From Christensenella sp. UBA3857 (GTDB taxonomy: Bacteria; Bacillota; Clostridia; Christensenellales; CAG-138), in the NCBI GenBank assembly GCA_002392505.1, contig DGHD01000051.1:1647-12415 (forward strand): a DNA stretch of 10,769 nt. The letters run 5' to 3'. The notes under the pieces are model-generated. The model saw nothing but the letters and a program-made list of their open reading frames with translations, did no database searches and was not told the origin of the DNA. Made by a program: the position numbers and the translations under genes. Position 1 is the first letter of the stretch, and each line of letters begins with the position of its first letter. Below are positions 6,108-10,769 of the stretch, in pieces.

Positions 6108-6134
6108 CTTACAAAAAAGTCACATTTTCGTCAC
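6108..6134 (+). promoter_or_regulatory. Phased direct repeats, likely response-regulator binding site
   Basis: GTCAC occurs at 6119-6123 and 6130-6134, exactly 11 bp apart, with the 6-nt AT-rich spacer ATTTTC. A weaker copy, CTTAC (6108-6112), is another 11 bp upstream with the spacer AAAAAA. The last copy ends 10 bp before the -35 box. OmpR-family regulators usually bind tandem half-sites spaced about one helical turn, just upstream of -35. The response regulator at 9047 in this operon is the natural candidate. The match to that regulator is inference. Confidence 0.55.
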
Positions 6135-6144
6135 CGGATCCGAT

Positions 6145-6172
6145 TTTACCGGCTCTTCCGTTTCGGTATGAT
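6145..6172 (+). promoter_or_regulatory. Promoter of the BceAB-type operon
   Basis: The -10 box TATGAT (6167-6172) lies 16 bp after a weak -35 TTTACC (6145-6150). Start of transcription would be near 6179. The poor -35 box is as expected for a promoter that needs an activator. It places an upstream ATG at 6173 before the transcript start, which argues for ATG 6203 as the start of the ATPase. Confidence 0.55.
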
Positions 6173-6188
6173 ATGACCGAAAACGGAA
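6156..6188. repeat. Long dyad centred on the -10 box of the BceAB-type operon
   Basis: TTCCGTTTCGGT (6156-6167) and ACCGAAAACGGAA (6176-6188) are inverted copies that differ by one extra base, around the 8-nt centre ATGATATG. The dyad covers the -10 box and start point, so a protein bound here would block the promoter. If transcription began further upstream, the same sequence would form a strong mRNA hairpin just before the GGAGG at 6190-6194. Confidence 0.6.
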
Positions 6189-6189
6189 C

Positions 6190-6194
6190 GGAGG
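6190..6194 (+). promoter_or_regulatory. Ribosome binding site selecting ATG 6203
   Basis: GGAGG lies 8 nt before ATG 6203. The alternative in-frame ATG at 6173 overlaps the -10 region and has no ribosome binding site, so it is rejected. Confidence 0.8.
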
Positions 6195-6202
6195 TAATCA
6201 TC

Positions 6203-6958
6203 ATGGAGATCCTAAAGGTCACAGATCTTAAAAAAACATACACCTCCCGCCTCGGCGGGGCTCAGGTACAGGCGCTCAAGGGCGTCACCTTTTCCGTCGA
6301 AAGCGGGGAATACGTCGCCATAATGGGCGAGTCGGGCTCCGGCAAGACAACGCTGCTCAACATACTCGCCGCGCTCGACAAGCCCACCTCGGGCAGCGTC
6401 GTGCTTGACGGGATGGACCTTTCCGCCGTAAAGGAAAGCGCAAGGGCGGCGTTCCGCAGAAAGAACCTGGGCTTCGTGTTCCAGGAATTCGATCTTCTCG
6501 ACACGTTCTCGATAAGGGACAACATACTGCTGCCCATGGTGCTCGGGCGCGCCGGCGTGAAGGAGATGGAGGCGAAGCTTGCCTCCGCCGCCGAAGCGCT
6601 CGGCATTACCCCGATACTTAACAAGTACCCTTACGAGGTCTCCGGCGGGCAGAAGCAGCGCGCCGCGGCGGCGCGCGCCATAATTACCGAGCCGAAGCTG
6701 CTGCTTGCGGACGAGCCCACGGGCGCGCTCGATTCGCAGTCCTCCGCGGAGCTTTTGAGCGTGTTCTCACGTCTCAACGCGGGCGGGCAGACGATACTCA
6801 TGGTCACTCACTCCGTCGACGCCGCCTCCCACGCGGGGCGCGTGCTGTTCATAAGGGACGGCGTGGTGTTCCATCAGCTCTACCGCGGCGGCTCCGCCAA
6901 CGAGGAGATGTACAGGAAGATCTCCGATACGCTGACGATGCTCCGCACGGGGAGGTGA
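6203..6958 (+). CDS. BceA-type ABC transporter ATP-binding protein (antimicrobial peptide resistance)
   Basis: This 251-residue ATPase belongs to the MacB/LolD/BceA group. The motifs are complete: Walker A GESGSGKT (42-49), Q-loop Q94 in FVFQEFDLL, signature VSGGQKQR (146-153), Walker B LLLADEPTGALD (166-177) with E171, and H203 in VTHS. The N-terminus EILKVTDLKKTYTS is normal for the family. Unlike the ATPase at 297-1217 it has a canonical Q-loop and LSGGQ-like signature, so the two belong to different ABC subfamilies. It pairs with the large FtsX-type permease that starts 6 nt after its stop. BceAB systems protect against cell-wall-active peptides such as bacitracin and lantibiotics by freeing the lipid target, and also drive sensing by the kinase. 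The real substrate here is unknown. Confidence 0.93.
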   Translation: MEILKVTDLKKTYTSRLGGAQVQALKGVTFSVESGEYVAIMGESGSGKTTLLNILAALDKPTSGSVVLDGMDLSAVKESARAAFRRKNLGFVFQEFDLLDTFSIRDNILLPMVLGRAGVKEMEAKLASAAEALGITPILNKYPYEVSGGQKQRAAAARAIITEPKLLLADEPTGALDSQSSAELLSVFSRLNAGGQTILMVTHSVDAASHAGRVLFIRDGVVFHQLYRGGSANEEMYRKISDTLTMLRTGR

Positions 6959-6964
6959 TCCCGA

Positions 6965-9019
6965 GTGAGCAAGGGTTTTTACACTAAGATCGCCGCCGAC
7001 AACATAAAAAAGAACTACCGCCTTTACGTCCCCCGCATACTTGCGGAGGCGGGGCTTTTCGCAAGCTTTTACATACTCTTCACTCTCGCGCTCGACAAGC
7101 GGCTCGGCGAAGCCGTGGGCGGCTCGGTGCTGCCGACGCTCATGGGCATGGGGACGTTCATAATCGGCTTCCTCTCCCTCATACTGATACTCTACGTCAA
7201 CAGCTTCCTGATGAAGCAGAGGAAGCGCGAATACGGGCTGTACAACGTGCTCGGCATGGAGAAGCGCCATATAGTCAAGGTGCTTTTCTTCGAGTCGCTC
7301 ATCGCCTCCGCCGTCTCGATCGCCATCGGCGTCGTCTTCGGCATGCTTTTCTACAAGCTCTCCTCGCTGCTGATCTGCAGGCTGCTCCGCTCCGGAGCCG
7401 TGCCGGGCTTTTATTACCTCAGCGCGCCGACCGTCCTCTTTCCCATGCTCGTGTTCGTCGGGCTCGACTTGCTCGCCTTCCTTGCAGGCGCGGTCTCGAT
7501 ATTGCGGCTTAAACCCGTCGAGCTCCTCTCCGGCGCCCGCACGGGCGAGAAGGAGCCGCGCACCAGGTGGGCGCTGCTCGTACTGGGGGTACTCTCCCTC
7601 GGCGCGGGGTACTATATCTCGCTCACCGTCAAGAGCCCGCTTGCCGCGTTATTCCTCTTCTTCGCGGCGGTGCTGCTCGTCATGGTCGGCACTTACTTCC
7701 TGTACGTTTCGGGCTCCGCGTTCGTGCTCAAGACGCTCAAGAAAAACAAGCGCTTCTACTACGATCCGAAGCATATGCCCGCGGTATCGGGGCTCCTCTT
7801 TCGCATGAAGAAGAACGCCGTCGGGCTCGCCTCGATCGCCATACTTGCGACGGGCGTGCTCGTGATGATCTCCACCACGGTCAGCCTCTACGGCGGCGTT
7901 AAGGACACCATGGAGACCAATTACCCGCAGCAGCTCTACCTTTCCGCATTTATAAACGATAAGGACCTGACCCAAAGAGTCCCCGTCGAAGACCTCAAAG
8001 CGATCGTTTCCGAGACCGCCGCCCAGATGAGCGTTGAGATAGATCACATCGATTCCGAAAAGCTGCTCATCGTCTCCTACCTGATGCGGGACAACAGACT
8101 GCTCACGATGAAGGAGACCGACGGCTGGAAGGCCGAGGAGATCACGAACGTCATCTACATAACCGAGGATACTTATAAAAACATCCGCGGCGTCGCCTCC
8201 GTGATCTCGGAGCCGAAGGGTCTGGGGCTCAAAAAGGACGAGATAGCCTTCTGCCGCATATCCACCATGATGAACGACGTCGGCAGTCAGCCCGGGTCGA
8301 TCACGATAAACGCCAGGGAATACCGCATAAAGGAGCATCTCGCGTATTTTCCCATAGCGAGCAACACCACCGGGATAGTCAGCGTCGTGGGTATCGTCGT
8401 TTCGGACGACGACGTGCTGAACGATATCTATACCGCCCAGAAGGAAGCCTACGGTGAGCACGCCTCCGAATTCGCCGACAGGATCGGCGTGACCTTTGCC
8501 GACGAGGCGGCGGTCAGCTCCGTCGGCGCCGATTTCGACAGGACCGTCGGAGAGAAGCTGAAGGCGAGATATCCGGACGGTCTTTCATACGAGCTTGACA
8601 CCAAATGGGAATCGCTCAAAAACGTGCTCGAGCTTTACGGCACGTTCCTGTTCCTCGGCATGCTGCTCGGAGCGGTCTGCCTGTTCGCCACGATACTCAT
8701 AATCTACTACAAGCAGATCTCCGAAGGGTATGAGGACAGGCGCCGCTTCCAGATAATGCAGAAGATCGGCATGGAGGAAAGGGCGGTAAAGCGCACGATA
8801 GGCAGCCAGCTCGTGATGCAGTTCTTCCTGCCGCTCATAACGGCGGGGATCCACACGGCGTTTGCCTTCCCGATACTTCTGAAGCTGCTTAAAATGCTCA
8901 TGCTTACCAATACGGCGCTCTTCGTCGTATGCTCGCTCGCCGCCTTCGCCGTATTCGCGCTGGTCTACGCGGCGGTGTACCTTTTGACGGCGAGGACCTA
9001 TTACAGGATAGTTCATTAA
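6965..9019 (+). CDS. BceB-type ABC transporter permease (FtsX family)
   Basis: This 684-residue membrane protein has the BceB layout. Predicted helices lie near 25-45, 56-84, 108-131, 156-180, 203-222, 226-248 and 284-309, then a large extracytoplasmic domain at about 310-555, then helices near 557-581, 612-640 and 648-674. That makes ten helices with the big loop between helices 7 and 8, the hallmark of BceB. Conserved FtsX-type segments are KQRKREYGLYNVLGMEKRHI (84-103) and the matching EDRRRFQIMQKIGMEERAV (590-608) in the second half. The large loop is thought to bind peptide or its lipid complex and contacts the histidine kinase. The start is GTG, with GGGGAGG (6949-6955) 9 nt upstream. 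The response regulator gene follows after 27 nt. Confidence 0.94.
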   Translation: MSKGFYTKIAADNIKKNYRLYVPRILAEAGLFASFYILFTLALDKRLGEAVGGSVLPTLMGMGTFIIGFLSLILILYVNSFLMKQRKREYGLYNVLGMEKRHIVKVLFFESLIASAVSIAIGVVFGMLFYKLSSLLICRLLRSGAVPGFYYLSAPTVLFPMLVFVGLDLLAFLAGAVSILRLKPVELLSGARTGEKEPRTRWALLVLGVLSLGAGYYISLTVKSPLAALFLFFAAVLLVMVGTYFLYVSGSAFVLKTLKKNKRFYYDPKHMPAVSGLLFRMKKNAVGLASIAILATGVLVMISTTVSLYGGVKDTMETNYPQQLYLSAFINDKDLTQRVPVEDLKAIVSETAAQMSVEIDHIDSEKLLIVSYLMRDNRLLTMKETDGWKAEEITNVIYITEDTYKNIRGVASVISEPKGLGLKKDEIAFCRISTMMNDVGSQPGSITINAREYRIKEHLAYFPIASNTTGIVSVVGIVVSDDDVLNDIYTAQKEAYGEHASEFADRIGVTFADEAAVSSVGADFDRTVGEKLKARYPDGLSYELDTKWESLKNVLELYGTFLFLGMLLGAVCLFATILIIYYKQISEGYEDRRRFQIMQKIGMEERAVKRTIGSQLVMQFFLPLITAGIHTAFAFPILLKLLKMLMLTNTALFVVCSLAAFAVFALVYAAVYLLTARTYYRIVH

Positions 9020-9031
9020 GGCGCACGCCTT
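9018..9031 (+). other. Small hairpin between permease and response regulator genes
   Basis: AAGGC (9018-9022) pairs with GCCTT (9027-9031) around GCAC, overlapping the permease stop codon. It is a 5-bp stem with little T-run, so it is not a convincing terminator. It might slow decay or trim expression of the downstream regulator pair relative to the transporter. Its significance is uncertain. Confidence 0.3.
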
Positions 9032-9046
9032 TATACGGAGGTGCAA

Positions 9047-9712
9047 ATGTACCGCATATTCATAGTTGAGGACGACCGCGCGCTCGCGGCGGAGCTTGAA
9101 AAACAGCTTGCCGGCTGCGGCTGCGCGGCGCGTACCGTGACCGATCCGCACTCGGTGATCGAAGAGATGCTCGCGTTCGATCCGCACCTCGTGCTGATGG
9201 ACATTATGCTGCCCTTTCGGAACGGCTATTACTGGGCGCAGGAGATAAGAAAGCTATCCACCGTGCCCATCGTGTTCCTCTCCTCCGCCTCGGACGACAT
9301 GAACATAGTCATGGCGATAAACATGGGCGGGGACGACTTTATTGCAAAGCCCGTCGAGCCGATGCTCTTCACCGCAAAGGTGCAGGCAGTGCTGCGGCGC
9401 GTCTACGAGATCGGCTCGGTATCGACCGAGTTCTGCGGGGCGCTGCTCGATCCCGGCGACGGAAGCGTCAAAATAGGCGGGGAGCGCATAGATCTTACCA
9501 AGAACGAGTTCAGGATATTGAGCACCCTGCTTGAGAACCGCGGCAGGATAGTCAGCCGCGACACGCTGATGCTTCGGCTGTGGAACGACGACTGCTTTGT
9601 GGAGGAAAACACGCTTACCGTCAACGTGACGCGGCTCAGGAAAAAGCTTGCGGAGCACGGGCTCGACGGCGTTATCATCACGAAGCCGGGAAGCGGGTAC
9701 ATGATAAAATGA
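9047..9712 (+). CDS. BceR-type response regulator, OmpR/PhoB family
   Basis: This 221-residue protein has a receiver domain (about 1-117) with the acidic pair D9/D10, phosphoacceptor D52 in VLMDIMLPF, a serine switch residue in FLSSAS (78-82), and K101 in IAKPVEP. The winged-helix DNA-binding domain (about 128-221) has the typical LTKNEFRILSTLLENRGRIV (150-169), the recognition helix ENTLTVNVTRLRKKL (187-201), and a GSGYMIK end. GGAGG (9037-9041) lies 5 nt before ATG 9047; a GTG at 9041 in the same frame overlaps that site and is rejected. Its stop overlaps the kinase start as ATGA. It probably binds the phased repeats at 6108-6134 and activates its own operon. Confidence 0.94.
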   Translation: MYRIFIVEDDRALAAELEKQLAGCGCAARTVTDPHSVIEEMLAFDPHLVLMDIMLPFRNGYYWAQEIRKLSTVPIVFLSSASDDMNIVMAINMGGDDFIAKPVEPMLFTAKVQAVLRRVYEIGSVSTEFCGALLDPGDGSVKIGGERIDLTKNEFRILSTLLENRGRIVSRDTLMLRLWNDDCFVEENTLTVNVTRLRKKLAEHGLDGVIITKPGSGYMIK

Positions 9713-10689
9713 AGCTCGTCAGGGAAGTTTTGAGGAAGAACCGTTCGGCGATCATAGTATTCGCCGCGGTGACTGCGGCGAACGCGGCGGTGTTCTGTCT
9801 GTACGGCATAATGGCGGAGCCCTTCTTTTATTCGTTCGCGATAGGCGCCTTTGTGTTGGCGCTCATCGCCGCCGTCGATCTCATCGTCGAAAAAAAGCGC
9901 GCGCGTGAGAGAAAGCGCGCGCTTGCCGCCATACTCACCGAATGGCGCTCCCTGCCGGAGGCGCATTCCCTTTCGGAGGAGGACTGCCAAAGCATGATAG
10001 CCGCGCTCGGAACAGAGCTTGAACGGCTTACCGCCGAGGCGGACGCGGAAAAGCAGGATATGCTCGATTACTACACGGCGTGGGTGCATCAGATAAAAAC
10101 GCCTATCGCCGTGATGCGGCTCAAGCTCTCGGACGGTACTCCGGAGGATCTGGCGCTCTCGGCGCAGCTCATGCGGATAGAGCAGTACGTCGATATGGTG
10201 CTCCGCTACGCACGCCTGAACAGCGATTCGAACGATCTTGTGATACGGGAGTTTCCGCTCGACGAGCTCATCCGCGAGGCGGTGCGCAAGCAGGCGCCCC
10301 TTTTCGTCGAAAAGCGTTTGCGGCTCGATTACATAAAGACCGACGCCGTCATCGTGACCGACCAGAAATGGTTCGTCTGCGTGCTGGAGCAGATATTGTC
10401 GAACGCCGTCAAATACACGCCCTCCGGCACGGTTACGATAAGGGAGGAGAACGGGCTCCTCCTGATATCCGACACCGGCGTCGGCATCGCCGCGGAGGAT
10501 CTCCCCCGCATATTCGAGAAGGGCTATACCGGCAATAACGGCAGGCTCGGGCAGAAGTCGAGCGGGCTCGGTCTCTACCTTGCGAAAAAGGCCGCCGACC
10601 TCATCGGCGTCCCCCTTTCGGCAGAGAGCTCCGTCGGCAAAGGCAGCACGTTCACGATCGATATAAGGGAAAAGTACCGCATGATTTAG
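9709..10689 (+). CDS. BceS-type intramembrane-sensing histidine kinase
   Basis: This 326-residue kinase has two membrane helices (about 13-34 and 40-60) joined by a loop of only a few residues, so it lacks an external sensor domain. Such kinases sense through the partner BceB permease. The phosphoacceptor is H127 in DYYTAWVHQIKTP (120-132). The ATPase domain has the N-box EQILSNAVKY (227-236) with N232, the G1 box DTGVGI (255-260), the F-box FEKGYTG (269-275) and the G2 box SSGLGLYLAKK (284-294). Length fits BceS. A longer frame opens at 9580 inside the regulator gene; ATG 9709 overlaps the regulator stop (ATGA) and gives the normal family N-terminus, so it is the supported start and translation is probably coupled. 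Confidence 0.94.
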   Translation: MKLVREVLRKNRSAIIVFAAVTAANAAVFCLYGIMAEPFFYSFAIGAFVLALIAAVDLIVEKKRARERKRALAAILTEWRSLPEAHSLSEEDCQSMIAALGTELERLTAEADAEKQDMLDYYTAWVHQIKTPIAVMRLKLSDGTPEDLALSAQLMRIEQYVDMVLRYARLNSDSNDLVIREFPLDELIREAVRKQAPLFVEKRLRLDYIKTDAVIVTDQKWFVCVLEQILSNAVKYTPSGTVTIREENGLLLISDTGVGIAAEDLPRIFEKGYTGNNGRLGQKSSGLGLYLAKKAADLIGVPLSAESSVGKGSTFTIDIREKYRMI

Positions 10690-10698
10690 AGCCTATAA

Positions 10699-10714
10699 AT
10701 ATAGCGGGCTATAT
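10699..10714. repeat. AT-rich hairpin after the kinase gene
   Basis: ATATAG (10699-10704) and CTATAT (10709-10714) form a perfect 6-bp stem around CGGG. It is followed by AAAGAGAA, not T residues, so it is not a standard terminator on the plus strand, and the minus strand shows no good T-run either. It begins 10 nt after the kinase stop. Function is unknown. Confidence 0.35.
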
Positions 10715-10720
10715 AAAGAG

Positions 10721-10769
10721 AATTATCCCTCATCCACCCTCGCCTTTCAGCCTTCCCTTGGGGTTCATT
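10721..10769. repeat. Possible dispersed intergenic repeat, cut by the window edge
   Basis: The stretch contains AATTATCCCTCATCCACC and then a pyrimidine-rich part ending CCTTCCCTTGGGG. From memory, elements reading roughly 'CCCTCATCCrCC ... CCTTCCCC' recur between genes in many gut Clostridia genomes. This copy seems to start here and continue past the window. No coding frame is supported. The assignment rests on recollection and was not searched. Confidence 0.35.

Noticed and set aside
9018..9031. Hairpin before the response regulator as a true terminator
   Set aside because: The stem is only 5 bp and the T tract is too short; the regulator and kinase lack an obvious promoter of their own.
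9580..9708. Upstream extension of the histidine kinase into the regulator gene
   Set aside because: It lies in another frame of the regulator's DNA-binding domain; ATG 9709 with ATGA overlap gives the expected kinase start.
1..10769. CRISPR array, tRNA or rRNA gene, insertion sequence, integrase or attachment site
   Set aside because: I looked for regularly spaced repeats, cloverleaf-like segments, transposase motifs and terminal inverted repeats and found none.

Overview
This window is a densely packed, entirely plus-strand stretch of a fairly GC-rich Bacillota (Firmicutes) chromosome, most likely from an uncultured gut-type member of class Clostridia. The evidence is strong GGAGG ribosome binding sites, TTG and GTG starts, sigma-A-type promoters, a clostridial HU protein, a YoaP-type acetyltransferase, and a BceAB-type peptide transporter with its own two-component system. 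I see no CRISPR array, tRNA, rRNA, transposase or prophage gene.

Region 1 (1-141) is the last 22 codons of an unidentified gene and its rho-independent terminator. Region 2 (145-4833) begins with a good promoter (TTGCAT, 17 bp, TATAAT) and a GC-rich leader of about 115 nt. Six tightly spaced genes follow and probably form one transcript: a BcrA/LanF-type ABC ATPase with a TTG start, its ABC-2 permease (ATGA overlap), a 71-residue bipolar charged protein of unknown function, a stand-alone TraX-family membrane protein, a class I SAM methyltransferase, and a protein with two fused GNAT acetyltransferase domains.

Region 3 (4905-6100) has an AT-rich promoter with an inverted repeat over its -35 box, the HU gene, a short hairpin that may be a partial terminator, and a GNAT-YoaP fusion gene.

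Region 4 (6101-10689) is a complete antimicrobial-peptide sensing and detoxification module in the order ATPase, permease, response regulator, intramembrane-sensing histidine kinase. Upstream of it are 11-bp-phased direct repeats ending 10 bp before the -35 box, as expected for an OmpR-family activator site, and a large dyad centred on the -10 box. The likely circuit is that the permease and kinase sense peptide at the membrane, the regulator is phosphorylated, and it activates its own four-gene operon.

Region 5 (10690-10769) holds an AT-rich hairpin and the start of what looks like a dispersed intergenic repeat cut by the window edge.

Two unrelated peptide-type ABC systems (BcrA-type and BceAB-type) lie within about 9 kb. 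The most novel-looking parts are the six-gene BcrA/TraX/methyltransferase/double-GNAT group, its small bipolar protein, and the layered control region at 6108-6188. All gene functions here are read from motifs by eye; no database search was run.
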